Source: Verrucomicrobiaceae bacterium (GTDB lineage: Bacteria; Verrucomicrobiota; Verrucomicrobiia; Verrucomicrobiales; Verrucomicrobiaceae). From it: a stretch of 64,000 bases of DNA. Each line of letters begins with the position of its first letter. The first letter of the stretch is position 1. The position numbers were made by a program, and so were the translations under genes. Positions 43,201 to 51,242 of this stretch are shown piece by piece. The stretch is from the NCBI GenBank assembly GCA_027484445.1, contig JAIXSY010000025.1, positions 475,717 through 539,716 on the forward strand, written 5' to 3'. Under the pieces are notes generated by a model. That model was given only the letters and a program-made list of their open reading frames with translations. It did not search any database and was not told the DNA's origin.

Positions 43201-43403
43201 ACGGCAAAGTCTTTGTCATGACCAACCCCTTCGCCCCGAATGACCAGATGGCCATCAACGAAGGTGACATCGCCAAGAAGGAGACCCGCAAAATCAGCAT
43301 GATGCCCCCTGGCCTCATCAACGCCCTGAACCAAGACGAACTCCTCGACCTCCTCGCCTACCTCGTCAGCGGCGGGAACAAGGAAGACAAGGCGTTTCGA
43401 TGA
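40296..43403 (+). CDS. PVC-type heme-binding CxxCH protein (propeller, HEAT, C-terminal cytochrome)
   Basis: 1035 residues, secreted (FLLSTLLATSLHA). Residues 20-150 form a beta-sandwich (SFEVPANAHFASLELTC, GADALINGKK) like a galactose-binding-type domain; about 190-560 a sorbosone-dehydrogenase-like propeller (EGSWVALTVDPKGRLIAC, VVSPDGKRIYFNCGNHTK, ELFCYGFRNQFDICFDLGG, GSPTGVVSGQG); about 570-870 HEAT-like helices; then the heme domain MCATCHRFNGEGG (CATCH 903-907) with MMPPGLINAL. It is a second member of the same superfamily as the gene at 21185 but with a different N-terminal domain. Probable periplasmic dehydrogenase with unknown substrate. Its stop is adjacent to the convergent DUF429 gene. 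Confidence 0.85.
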   Translation: MRLPFLLSTLLATSLHAAPQWLWLTKDANPNSAVTFRHSFEVPANAHFASLELTCDNGADALINGKKVLTNPDWQQPTKADISKELKRGEKNEILVHARNKGGIAAMIARLKIKLANGTEKVLLETSGQWEASPTGKQDWRPAAVISDYGKGKGPWGLALDGKAGGGHKNDGPAETIAAGEIGVAKGFKVEKLYNVPKEQEGSWVALTVDPKGRLIACDQYGSIYRMSVPALGKTETLKPEKLSLEMGKAHGLLAAFDSLYVMVNEDGKNNGLYRLQDTNSDDQYDKITKLHTMQGGGEHGLHSMVVSPDGKRIYFNCGNHTKLPEGLQKSRAAKIWNEDHIVPRLWDANGHARGLLAPGGYVCSMNPDGSDVELFCYGFRNQFDICFDLGGQLFTYDADMEWDIGSPWYRPTRVNHCVSGADYGWRSGSGKWPNYYPDSLPTTLDIGPGSPTGVVSGQGARFPAKYQRAIFINDWTYGTMWAVHLQPKGASYLAEKEEFIFGKPLPLTDVVIHPQDGAMYFAVGGRRNQSGVYRVTYVGDESTAPVQALPLDEEFRMRAALEELHQDGADAQKALAAAWPYLSHSDRHVRYAARVAIERLPVEVWKSKALSETHPVALIEGIIALARVSGAKGAYEGGKPAAKPTGTSSEPIGKVAPENVELQNEMLKALGRLEGQPLSIDQSLAALRALQLVLIRLGKPGPEICAKIAERLEQGYPAENASVNRELAQVLVAIDSTQVVSKTLALMATAKDDFQEVATDAVLSRNDGYANAARAAAGSRPNAQQIAYMYALRNATAGWTPEHRKTFFSWFARARTWKGGNSFKGFIENIRKDAMATFVPPAEVAELEALGTKTESVNIPNYIAPKGPGRAWSLDEAVQLASAGMKDRDFNNGEAMYRSVMCATCHRFNGEGGSIGPDLTGSGNRYTLRDLLENIIDPSKVISDQYDSHEIVKKDGSTILGRIVVEENGKVFVMTNPFAPNDQMAINEGDIAKKETRKISMMPPGLINALNQDELLDLLAYLVSGGNKEDKAFR

Positions 43404-43404
43404 T

Positions 43405-44061
43405 TCATCGCGTCTGCGTTTTGAGGCTTGGAACCCAGATCAGACCGGATTGGAATTCGCCGTAGCGATGCAGCGGGCTGGCGCGCAGGGCTTGGTGGGC
43501 GACGAGGGCGCAGAGGGCTGCGTCGATGTGGTCCTGATTCTTCAGCTCCTTACACTCGATGCCATGCTCTTGCAGCAGTGCTAAGCGTTGCGTGCGCTTT
43601 TGCTTCACATCGGCAGAGCCGCCGCGCAGGTGCCAGGTGATGGCGTGGGGGTAGGTCTCGAAGCAGCCGGGACCGCTTGGCGGTGTGGTCGGTGAGGCGA
43701 GCGGATGGGTGCGTTCTAGGGCCGCAAAAACTGCCTCCCCCTGGAACATCCAGCCATAGTAGTTCTTGGGATGAGCGACGGCCTTCGCTCTCGTCGGTGT
43801 GAAAAAGCAGCGGATGCCCTGGCGATTCAGCTGACGTTCAGCGGCGCGGGCATCATGACCAGGCCTCCAGCAGCAGGGAGCATCAACCGCGATCCAGCGG
43901 GCACCCAGGGTCTGCACGCACCAGGCCACGAGCGCTTTAGCATCACGCGAGGCCATCTGCGCATGGTATTTTCCGCCCCGCAGTGCCACGGCGTGAAAAC
44001 CTTTGCGCGCGCCGCCGACGTCGATGCCGATCACGGTGAGAGAGGATGAAGCCGCAGTCAT
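43405..44061 (-). CDS. DUF429-family protein
   Basis: 218 residues matching DUF429: LTVIGIDVGGARKGFHAVAL, WIAVDAPCCWRPG, RCFFTPTR, CFETYPHAITW and DHIDAALCALVAHQAL. The first strand and the D-x-G, D-x-P and D-x-x-D-A positions resemble an RNase H-like nuclease core, so nucleic-acid processing has been proposed for this family, but no function is established. It is cytosolic (no signal peptide). It is followed, on its upstream side, by the DUF456 gene on the same strand after about 50 bp, with no known functional link. Confidence 0.85.
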   Translation of the reverse strand: MTAASSSLTVIGIDVGGARKGFHAVALRGGKYHAQMASRDAKALVAWCVQTLGARWIAVDAPCCWRPGHDARAAERQLNRQGIRCFFTPTRAKAVAHPKNYYGWMFQGEAVFAALERTHPLASPTTPPSGPGCFETYPHAITWHLRGGSADVKQKRTQRLALLQEHGIECKELKNQDHIDAALCALVAHQALRASPLHRYGEFQSGLIWVPSLKTQTR

Positions 44062-44115
44062 GGAAAGCGGAATCGGATACGACTTCCCACTGAGCTGGGG
44101 TTGGAAATCACCATC

Positions 44116-44667
44116 TCAAGCACCGCTCAGGGCATCGATCAGCACCGTCGCGGCCATCGCAAGGCTCAGCGCCAAGCGCACCGCCAGTCCGACCCCTGTG
44201 CCTAGCAGCGTGCCCCAGGTGCTTTTCACAGCGGGTGCCATGCGCTTTTTGGCAAAGATCAGCTCGAAGAGCAAACCTCCCGCCAAAGGACCGACGATGA
44301 ACCCAATGGGCGCAAAGAACAGTCCCGCCAACCCACCCACAAAAACGCCCAGGATGCCCCAACGGCTGGCACCGAACCAGCGCGCCCCCAATGCCCCAGC
44401 AGCCATGTCCACAAGGTAGGACACACCCAGCAGTAGGCCGAGCAGGACCAGCCCCTGCCAGCTCATCCCCTGCTCTGGCAGCAGCACCGTCTGCACGATG
44501 CCTGCGATGAAGATCAAAAACGGTCCCGGCAGCAGCGGCAGCACCGAACCGAGCACGCCGGTCAGCAGCAGGCAGCCTGTCAGCGACCACACGCCGAGGA
44601 TTTGCCAAGGCATGGACGTGATCGCCTGCGTTAGCCATTCCCAACTGTCATTGAGCCATTCCATCAT
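44116..44667 (-). CDS. DUF456-family membrane protein
   Basis: 183 residues with about five to six membrane segments. The DUF456 pattern is visible: LLTGVLGSVLPLLPGPFLIF, MSWQGLVLLGLLLGVSYLVDMAAG, GALGARWFGASRWGILG and FFAPIGFIVGPLAGGLLFELI. Glycine/proline-rich helices of this kind suggest a small transporter or channel, but the family has no assigned function. Two ATGs in a row (44667 and 44664) serve as start. It ends 54 bp before the DUF429 gene. Confidence 0.82.
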   Translation of the reverse strand: MMEWLNDSWEWLTQAITSMPWQILGVWSLTGCLLLTGVLGSVLPLLPGPFLIFIAGIVQTVLLPEQGMSWQGLVLLGLLLGVSYLVDMAAGALGARWFGASRWGILGVFVGGLAGLFFAPIGFIVGPLAGGLLFELIFAKKRMAPAVKSTWGTLLGTGVGLAVRLALSLAMAATVLIDALSGA

Positions 44668-44844
44668 GCAGTCCTTCTTAACCGAGCTGGGGCTGACTGC
44701 TAGCAAACTTCTCGTCGCTCATGGCGCGCCAGATCCGCCCACAGACCAAGCTTGGCGGACAAAACTTATCCAGGCTGCCATTGCGTTGGAGAAATCTTGG
44801 AATCAAGTGCCGCCATGCTCCTCTTTGACTTTCCCTCCTCGCCC

Positions 44845-45585
44845 ATGCGTCCCCTCTTTTGCCTCGTCTATTGGTTCTCCATCTCTGCGATAAGTCAGGA
44901 GCCTGCCAAACCTGAAGCCACTCCAGCAGTGGACGGCGCGCGTCAGTTGGCCGAGGCCCAGCAAAAGGTGAAGAAGATCTCCGCCACAGAGTATGAGCTG
45001 GATGGCATCCGCATTCAGGCCGCGACGCGGGAGGTGCGGTTCCCAGCGCAGGTTTGTTTGAAAAAGGCCCCCATCGAATACATGCTGACGACTGATACAG
45101 GGAAGACGCATGAAACCGTGCTGACGACGACTCTGCAGCCCACGGCCATCCAGGTGGCGCTGCTTTTGGCGAACTACGAAGCCGCCACCGAAGGACTGCT
45201 GAAACACGTGCCTGAGGAAGAGCGGCCCAAGGCCTGGAAGGAAGAAGCGCCCAAGACCCCAGGAGGCAACCGCGTGAAGATCGAGGTCGAATGGAAAGTG
45301 GGCGATCAGGTGAAACGCGCGCCACTCAAGACCATGGTGCAAAACATCGAAACCCGACAGCCACCACCTGACCTCGACACTTGGGTCTTCAATGGCTCCT
45401 ACATCGACGAACGCGGCTTCATCGCCCAGCACGAGGGCAGCATCATCGCCGTCTGGCTGGATCGCGGTGCCATCCTCAACTCCGCCGCCAAGGGCAACTG
45501 GCGCGATGACCTCTGGATCTCCCTGCCGGACAACATCCCCGACGAAGGCACTCCCGTCACCGTCATCATCACTCCTGCGACCTGA
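44845..45585 (+). CDS. Secreted YdjY-domain protein
   Basis: 246 residues: signal peptide (MRPLFCLVYWFSISAISQ), short linker, then a YdjY-like domain (TEYELDGIRIQAATREVRFP, KKAPIEYMLTTDTGKTHETV, TAIQVALLLANYEA) and a C-terminal beta region. YdjY domains occur in ferredoxin-type E. coli YdjY and in many Planctomycetes/Verrucomicrobia secreted proteins, but their role is unknown; no iron-sulfur cysteines are present here. The ATG at 44845 gives the signal peptide. The terpene-cyclase-like gene follows after 58 bp and may be co-transcribed. Confidence 0.78.
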   Translation: MRPLFCLVYWFSISAISQEPAKPEATPAVDGARQLAEAQQKVKKISATEYELDGIRIQAATREVRFPAQVCLKKAPIEYMLTTDTGKTHETVLTTTLQPTAIQVALLLANYEAATEGLLKHVPEEERPKAWKEEAPKTPGGNRVKIEVEWKVGDQVKRAPLKTMVQNIETRQPPPDLDTWVFNGSYIDERGFIAQHEGSIIAVWLDRGAILNSAAKGNWRDDLWISLPDNIPDEGTPVTVIITPAT

Positions 45586-45643
45586 TCGACTCTGGAAGCG
45601 TTCTCCTGCCGAACCCGTCCCCTTTTTTCAACCACCCTCCGCC

Positions 45644-46816
45644 ATGAAAGTCACCGCCGCCCTCGCCCTGCTGCTCACTGCCCCGCAGATCCTGCTCGCC
45701 CAGGCCAGCACGCCACCTGCACGCCAGGAATCCCTGAAGCAGGAAATCCGCCTCGCCTATGACCGCGGGCTCGCCTTTCTGAAATCGAAGCAAAACGCCG
45801 AAACGGGTCAGTGGGGAGATGCCGAACCTGTGGCCTTCACCGCGCTCGCCATCACAAGCTACCTCCTCGCACCAGAGCGCAAGCCCGGCGACCCCCTCCC
45901 AGCTGAGGTCGAAAAAGCCATCGCCTTTCTGATGAAGAACGTGCAGCCCGATGGCGGCATCTACGTGAAGGCACGGGCGAACTACAACACCTCACTGGCG
46001 CTGACAGCTCTCATGCTCGCCCCGAACCCCGAGCGCGAACCCACCCTGCTGGCTGCGCGTCGCTTCGTCATCGGGCAGCAAAATGACTTCGATGAAAAAG
46101 GCAAGCTGGACAACCCAAACGATGGCGGAGTCGGCTATGGCACGCCCAAGCCCAACAACCCCGCACACGCCGATCTGTCGAACACCCACTTTGCGCTAGA
46201 AGCCCTTTATTATGCCCAGGCCCTGCTCGCTGATAAAGGAGACGCCGGCAAAAACGAGCCCCAACTGAACTACAGCGCCGCGATTCAGTTCATCAAAAAC
46301 TGCCAAAACCTGCCCGAGACGAACAAAGCCAGCTGGGTCAGCACCGATCCTCAAGACAAAGGTGGCTTCATCTACAGCCCAGGTGAAACCCGTGGCGGCG
46401 AGACAAAAACTGCCGATGGGCGCACCGCTCTGCGCAGCTACGGCAGCATCAGCTACGCTGGTCTATTGAGCTTCATCTATGCCGGTCTGGGCAAACAAGA
46501 CCCGAATGTGAAAGCCGTGCTTCAGTGGCTGAGCGAAAACTACACGCTGGAAGAAAACCCCGGCCTCGGTGCCCAGGGGCGCTACTACTACTTCCACACC
46601 ATGGCCAAGGCCCTGGCCATCGCCGATGTCGATTACCTAAAGACCAAAGAAGGCAAAGTCATCGACTGGCGCGCCGATCTCGCTGGCAAACTGCTCAGCC
46701 TTCAGCAGGGAGACGGCTCCTGGGCCAATACCGAAGGCCGCTGGATGGAGAGCGACACCACGCTCACCACCTCCTATATCCTCATGGCCTTGGCGCGCAT
46801 CCATGCGACCTTTTGA
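45644..46816 (+). CDS. Secreted prenyltransferase/squalene-oxidase repeat protein
   Basis: 390 residues: signal peptide (ALALLLTAPQILLAQA), then repeats of the alpha-alpha toroid found in terpene cyclases and complement-like proteins: YDRGLAFLKSKQNAETGQWG, AIAFLMKNVQPDGGIYVKA, AAIQFIKNCQNLPETNK, VLQWLSENYTLEENPGLG and LLSLQQGDGSWANTEGRW. It lacks the DxDD motif of squalene-hopene cyclases, and being secreted it is unlikely to make hopanoids; binding or peptidase-inhibitor-like roles are possible. The frame runs open upstream to 45392, but that part overlaps the YdjY gene; the ATG at 45644 is used. Confidence 0.82.
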   Translation: MKVTAALALLLTAPQILLAQASTPPARQESLKQEIRLAYDRGLAFLKSKQNAETGQWGDAEPVAFTALAITSYLLAPERKPGDPLPAEVEKAIAFLMKNVQPDGGIYVKARANYNTSLALTALMLAPNPEREPTLLAARRFVIGQQNDFDEKGKLDNPNDGGVGYGTPKPNNPAHADLSNTHFALEALYYAQALLADKGDAGKNEPQLNYSAAIQFIKNCQNLPETNKASWVSTDPQDKGGFIYSPGETRGGETKTADGRTALRSYGSISYAGLLSFIYAGLGKQDPNVKAVLQWLSENYTLEENPGLGAQGRYYYFHTMAKALAIADVDYLKTKEGKVIDWRADLAGKLLSLQQGDGSWANTEGRWMESDTTLTTSYILMALARIHATF

Positions 46817-47145
46817 AGCCTGGACTTAGCCAAGCCGAACGAGCCCGTATCTTTCAGTCTAGGGTTGCTCCGTAACCGCTAACTCAAGCCAGACAGAGCT
46901 TGATACCTAGCCACGCGGCACAACCCCAACCTTCACCGGCTTCAGGTGAAGCACCGGAAACGAAAATCCGAAGGCTGAAGAGAGCCATCCGAGAGACGCG
47001 CAGAGTATCCAGCGTGAGCTGCGGGTGTGCCCACTCGCAGGTCATGGATACTAGAGATGTCAGGGTTTGCGGTTTTTTTCTGGGCGAATAAATCATTGCC
47101 TTCTATCGAGGGCACCTTAACAGACCTGCCAAACCGCCGCCTCCG
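46817..47145. other. Intergenic region with structured segment
   Basis: 329 bp between the toroid gene and a small membrane-protein gene. It has no supported protein gene. The part 46911-47080 is rich in strong local pairings and ends in a T-run; see the ncRNA candidate. Confidence 0.5.
46911..47079 (+). ncRNA. Candidate structured RNA (unassigned)
   Basis: Two clear stems by eye: CTTCACC/GGTGAAG (46931-46937 with 46945-46951) and a longer one, AGTATCC/GGATACT (47004-47010 with 47046-47052) enclosing CTGCG/CGCAG (47019-47023 with 47036-47040). The ends CACAACCCC and GGGTTTGCGG can partly pair, and a run of seven T follows at 47073-47079. Size and closed shape are loosely 6S-like, but I cannot match a known family. 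Confidence 0.3.
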
Positions 47146-47508
47146 ATGGAAGAAAGCACATTTCCCCTGCCCTATCAGATCGCCTGCATCGTACTGACGG
47201 CACTGTTTGTGCTCAGTTTCAGCATCTCGCGGGAACCACGGCAGTGGCGTCGGCTCTACCAGAGCCTGTTTCAGCGGGATGAGCCGATCTCGGTGAACAA
47301 AAACAAAGTCATCGACGAAAAGCTAAAGACCTATGGTATCGCCATCGCCATGGTGTTCCTCGTGGCTGATGTCGCTTTCTTCGTCGCAGGCATCACCTAC
47401 CGCGACCGCATCGAGCGGAATCAAAAAACGACAGAGGAGTGGTATCGCATCCAGGAACTGAACAAAGTCCAAGGTTCCTCCCAAGGACGTGGCAATGGAG
47501 GCCCTTGA
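47146..47508 (+). CDS. Small membrane protein with two membrane segments, unknown
   Basis: 120 residues: a first membrane segment (IACIVLTALFVLSFSI) ending at REPRQWRRLYQSLFQRD, a charged loop, a second segment (GIAIAMVFLVADVAFFVAGI) and a charged tail with Gly-rich end. I do not recognise the family. It precedes the nucleoside transporter gene by 66 bp on the same strand and may be co-transcribed with it. Confidence 0.65.
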   Translation: MEESTFPLPYQIACIVLTALFVLSFSISREPRQWRRLYQSLFQRDEPISVNKNKVIDEKLKTYGIAIAMVFLVADVAFFVAGITYRDRIERNQKTTEEWYRIQELNKVQGSSQGRGNGGP

Positions 47509-47574
47509 GCCTTCGTCTCGTGCCAAAGTTTCCCAGCGCAGCGGCCTGCTGCCTGCTGTAAGTGGTTGATTGCC

Positions 47575-48831
47575 ATGACCTACCTCGCTGCGTTTTTGGG
47601 TATCTTTGTCTTCATCGGCCTCGCTTGGCTGCTCTCCGAGCGGCGAGATCGTTTTCCCCTACGCACCGTCTTGGCAGGCCTAGGCCTGCAAGTGCTCTTT
47701 GGCGCACTCATCCTGCGCACTCAGGCAGGAGCCTGGTTCTTTGAACGCATCGACCACATCTTCCAAAAGCTGCTCGGCTACGCGGCGGAAGGCACAGCGA
47801 TGGTCTTCGGGCCTCTAGCGAATTCGAAGCTCATGGCCGAAAAGTGGGGCACCGAAAATGGCTTCCTGTTTGCCGTGACCATCACGGGCACCATCGTGCT
47901 TGTCTCCGCACTATCGTCCCTTCTCTACCACTACGGCCTGCTGCAGCGCGTGGTCAGCGGCATGGCCTGGGTCATGCGGCATGTCATGGGGGTGAGTGGC
48001 TGCGAGAGTCTCGCGGCTGCGGCGAACATTTTCATGGGACAAACCGAGGCCCCGTTGGTCATCAAGCCCTACCTTCCCACCATGACCCGCAGCGAGCTGC
48101 TTGCGCTCATGACCGGCGGCATGGCCACCATCGCTGGAGGCGTGCTCGCCGCCTACATCGCCATGGGCATCTCGCCAGGACATCTTCTCACCGCCTCCGT
48201 CATGAGCGCGCCCGCCTCGCTCATGATTGCGAAAATCATGCTACCGGAGACCGAAACCCCAACCGCAGAGAGTGGCAGACCCGAGAAGATCCAGGAAACG
48301 CCGCCCGAGACCGTGAACGGGCTGGATGCCCTGTGCCAAGGAGCCAGCGAAGGCATGAAACTCTCCCTTCATGTTCTGGCCATGCTCATCGCCTTTGTCG
48401 CCATCGTGGCCATGGCCAATGGCGGCCTTTCCGCCCTACTCGGCCTACTCGGCATCGACCAGACCCGGCCCCTGCAATGGCTGCTCGGCTGGCTAAATGC
48501 CCCGTTTGCCTGGCTCATGGGCGTGCCATGGAAGGATTGCGCCAGCATCGGCGGCATCTTGGGCGAGCGCATCGTACTGAATGAATTCATCGGCTACCTT
48601 AGCCTTCGCCAGGGGACTGAACAGTTGCAGCCTCAGAGCATCACCATCGCCACCTACGCCCTGTGCGGCTTCGCCAATTTTGCCAGCATCGCCATCCAGA
48701 TCGGCGGCATCGGCACCTTGGTGGAAAGTCGCCGAGCCGAGCTCGCCCGACTCGGACTGCGCGCCATGATCGGCGGTCTGCTCGCCTGCTACTGCACTGC
48801 CTGCATCGCCGGGATGCTAACCCAGGACTAG
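47575..48831 (+). CDS. Concentrative nucleoside transporter (CNT/NupC family)
   Basis: 418 residues with the CNT layout: about ten membrane segments, including the conserved MVFGPLANSK region near the N-terminal third, MRHVMGVSGCESLAAAANIFMGQTEAPLVIKPYL (read in parts: GCESLAAAANIFMGQTEAPL) and the C-terminal GGILGERIVLNEFIGYL and ALCGFANFASIAIQIGGIG. These are the nucleoside- and Na+/H+-binding segments of NupC-type symporters. It imports nucleosides using an ion gradient; specificity not readable. The ATG at 47575 is preferred to the TTG at 47566. Confidence 0.9.
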   Translation: MTYLAAFLGIFVFIGLAWLLSERRDRFPLRTVLAGLGLQVLFGALILRTQAGAWFFERIDHIFQKLLGYAAEGTAMVFGPLANSKLMAEKWGTENGFLFAVTITGTIVLVSALSSLLYHYGLLQRVVSGMAWVMRHVMGVSGCESLAAAANIFMGQTEAPLVIKPYLPTMTRSELLALMTGGMATIAGGVLAAYIAMGISPGHLLTASVMSAPASLMIAKIMLPETETPTAESGRPEKIQETPPETVNGLDALCQGASEGMKLSLHVLAMLIAFVAIVAMANGGLSALLGLLGIDQTRPLQWLLGWLNAPFAWLMGVPWKDCASIGGILGERIVLNEFIGYLSLRQGTEQLQPQSITIATYALCGFANFASIAIQIGGIGTLVESRRAELARLGLRAMIGGLLACYCTACIAGMLTQD

Positions 48832-48891
48832 TTCTCTGCCAAAAAGGGAAAGCTGGCGCAGCTTTTGCGCGTATGATTTTCACCCCCCCGC

Positions 48892-50259
48892 ATGAATCCC
48901 TTTCACGAGACCGCCACCGCCTCCCACCAGCTGAGCCGCCGCCATGTCCTGCGCGGCCTGGGCACGATGCTCACCCTGCCGTTTCTGGAATCCGTCGGGC
49001 ACCGCGCCTTTGCAGCCCCAGCTCCTGTGAAAAAAGCCCCTCTGCGAGCTGCCTGGCTGTACGTGCCCAATGGCGTCAACGTGGACGAATGGTATCCCAC
49101 CGGTGAAGGTGCAGGCTACCAGCTCAGCACCTCTCTGAAGGAGATCGAGCGGCACAAAAACGATTTCATGGTCGTCTCCGGCCTTGCCCAAGACTTCGCC
49201 CGCTCCCATGGCAACGGCGGCGGGGACCACGCCCGTGCTACCGCCACCTTCCTCACCGGCTGCATGCCGAAAAAAACCGCCGGCGCAGACATCCAGCTCG
49301 GCATTTCCGTGGACCAGATCGCCGCCCAGAAAATCGGTCATCTCACCCGTCTGCCCTCTCTGGAACTCAGCACCGATGGCCAGCGCAGCGCCGGCCGTTG
49401 CGACAGCGGCTACTCCTGCGCCTACCAGTTCAATCTCTCCTGGAAAAACGAATCCATGCCCATGGCACCCGAGATGGACCCACGCCTCGTTTTCGAGCGC
49501 ATGTTCGGCTACGGAGCCTCTGGCGCACGTGGGGCTGAAGGTGCGCGACGCCAGCGGCTCCAGAAAAGCATCCTCGACACCGTGCTTGCCGAGGCCAAAA
49601 GCCTACAGGGCAAAGTCAGTGGCAGTGACAAGCGCAAGATCGACGAGTACTTCGAATCCGTGCGCGACATTGAAATGCGCATCGAGCGCTCCGAAAAGTT
49701 CACCGCCAACCTGCCCAAGGACATGACTGTTCCCGAAGGCATCCCTGATAGCTACGAGGAGCACATCCGCGTCATGTTTGACCTCCTGACGCTCGCCTTC
49801 CAAACCGACACCACCCGCATCGCCACCTACATGCTCGCCCACGACGGCAGCAACCGCAGCTTTCCCGACATCGGCGTGCCTGATGCCCACCACGGCATCT
49901 CTCACCACCAAAAAGATCCCACCAAGCTCGCCAAACTCGGCAAAATCGACCGCTTCTACCTGCGTCAGCTCGGCTACTTCCTCGACAAACTCAAAAACAC
50001 CAAGGATGGCGAGCACGGTAGCCTGCTCGACAACAGCATGATCGTCTGGGGCGGTGGCATCGGTGATCCGGATCGCCACAATCACGACAACCTGCCCATC
50101 CTCGTCGCGGGCAAAGCAGGCGGCACCTGGACCCCCGGAAAACGCATCGTGCTCCCCGGAGAAACTCCGATGACCAACCTCTACGTGTCCATGCTCGACC
50201 GCATGGGCGTGCGTGCCGAAAAAGTCGGTGACAGCAGCGGGGTACTCGACCTTGCCTAA
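48892..50259 (+). CDS. DUF1552-family secreted protein (Tat signal)
   Basis: 455 residues. A Tat motif (SRRHVLRGLG, Arg16-17) starts the protein; then DUF1552: LRAAWLYVPNGVNVDEWYP, FMVVSGLAQDFARSHGNGGG, HARATATFLTGCMPKK, SGYSCAYQFNLSWKNE and ATYMLAHDGSNRSFPDIGV, ending SLLDNSMIVWGGGIGDPDRH. The family is common in Planctomycetes and Verrucomicrobia, generally next to DUF1592/DUF1588 cytochrome-like genes, and its function is unknown. Here that partner is missing on both sides, so it is a solo copy. DUF1501 (37.3 kb) is a distant relative in the alkaline-phosphatase-like group. Confidence 0.88.
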   Translation: MNPFHETATASHQLSRRHVLRGLGTMLTLPFLESVGHRAFAAPAPVKKAPLRAAWLYVPNGVNVDEWYPTGEGAGYQLSTSLKEIERHKNDFMVVSGLAQDFARSHGNGGGDHARATATFLTGCMPKKTAGADIQLGISVDQIAAQKIGHLTRLPSLELSTDGQRSAGRCDSGYSCAYQFNLSWKNESMPMAPEMDPRLVFERMFGYGASGARGAEGARRQRLQKSILDTVLAEAKSLQGKVSGSDKRKIDEYFESVRDIEMRIERSEKFTANLPKDMTVPEGIPDSYEEHIRVMFDLLTLAFQTDTTRIATYMLAHDGSNRSFPDIGVPDAHHGISHHQKDPTKLAKLGKIDRFYLRQLGYFLDKLKNTKDGEHGSLLDNSMIVWGGGIGDPDRHNHDNLPILVAGKAGGTWTPGKRIVLPGETPMTNLYVSMLDRMGVRAEKVGDSSGVLDLA

Positions 50260-50438
50260 ACGGAACGGGAGCAGAGCTCCTGGACCGGCATGGACTTTCA
50301 TTGCTGGGATTTGGCAGCATCGGCGCGGTCAGGAAGCCCCTGCGACTTGCCGATAGCCAACAGCCCTCTAGCCCCACTTCATTCGTGCTTTGGAATGCAC
50401 CTTGCACCAGGCCCATTGCGCCCCATCATCCGCGCCCC

Positions 50439-51242
50439 ATGAACAAACTGGACGAAATCATCGCCCACAAGCGCACAGAGGTCGAGAAGCTGCTGCCTCG
50501 TGCGGAAAAACTGCGCGCAGCAGCGACGCTGCGCAACGATGTTCGCTCTCTCGCAGATGCCCTGCGAGCCGATCCGACCCGACTCGGCATGATCGCTGAG
50601 GTAAAGCGTGCCTCACCCTCAGCGGGAACCATTGCGGCGGACTTTGATCCACTGGCCATTGCCCGGGGCTATGAAAAAGCGGGAGCCAGTGCGCTGTCGA
50701 TTTTGACCGATGAAAAGTACTTTCAGGGGCACCTGAATTACTTGAGTCTGATCCGAGAACAGGTGGACATTCCCTGCCTGCGGAAGGATTTCATCATTCA
50801 CGAGGCCCAGATCTTTGAGGCAGTCGTGGCCGGAGCAGATGCGATTTTGCTCATCGTGGCAGCGCTGGATCAGCCGACGCTGGAGCATCTGCTGGAGGTG
50901 GCGCACACCTTCCAACTGGATGCGCTGGTAGAGGTGCATGACCTGCCTGAGCTAGAACGTGCGCTCGAAACTGACGCGCGCATCATCGGTGTGAACAATC
51001 GGAACCTGAAGAGTTTCACCGTCGATCTCGCCACATCTGAGGCGCTCGCAGAAGAAGTGCCCGATGACATCATCCTGGTCGCAGAGAGCGGCATCAAGAC
51101 CGTGTCCGATGCAGAGCGTCTGGCCCGCTGCGGTGCAGATGCACTGCTCGTCGGGGAGACGCTGATGCGCAGCACCAACATCCTGCACGACCTGCCAGCG
51201 TTGCGTGTGTTCAAGCCCCAGGCCGAAGCTGCCGTGGAATGA
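50439..51242 (+). CDS. trpC: Indole-3-glycerol-phosphate synthase
   Basis: 267-residue TIM barrel that closes the indole ring in tryptophan synthesis. Motifs: IAEVKRASPSAGTI, ALSILTDEKYFQG, CLRKDFIIHEAQIFE, LLIVAALDQPTLEHL, LVEVHDLPELERAL, GVNNRNLKSF and VAESGIKTVSDAERL with GADALLVGETLM. The conserved Lys in IAEVK, Lys in RKDF and Glu in VEVH are the catalytic set. The frame extends to 50301, but the ATG at 50439 gives a normal length. The stop overlaps the menD start (ATGA at 51239), coupling the two. Confidence 0.92.
   Translation: MNKLDEIIAHKRTEVEKLLPRAEKLRAAATLRNDVRSLADALRADPTRLGMIAEVKRASPSAGTIAADFDPLAIARGYEKAGASALSILTDEKYFQGHLNYLSLIREQVDIPCLRKDFIIHEAQIFEAVVAGADAILLIVAALDQPTLEHLLEVAHTFQLDALVEVHDLPELERALETDARIIGVNNRNLKSFTVDLATSEALAEEVPDDIILVAESGIKTVSDAERLARCGADALLVGETLMRSTNILHDLPALRVFKPQAEAAVE

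Noticed and set aside
41886..43334. 482-codon minus frame opposite the second CxxCH protein
   Set aside because: Antisense to a well-supported gene; no motif of its own.
46884..47096. 70-codon minus frame in the intergenic region before the nucleoside transporter
   Set aside because: It lies over strong RNA-like pairings and lacks a start signal; a structured RNA or nothing is likelier.
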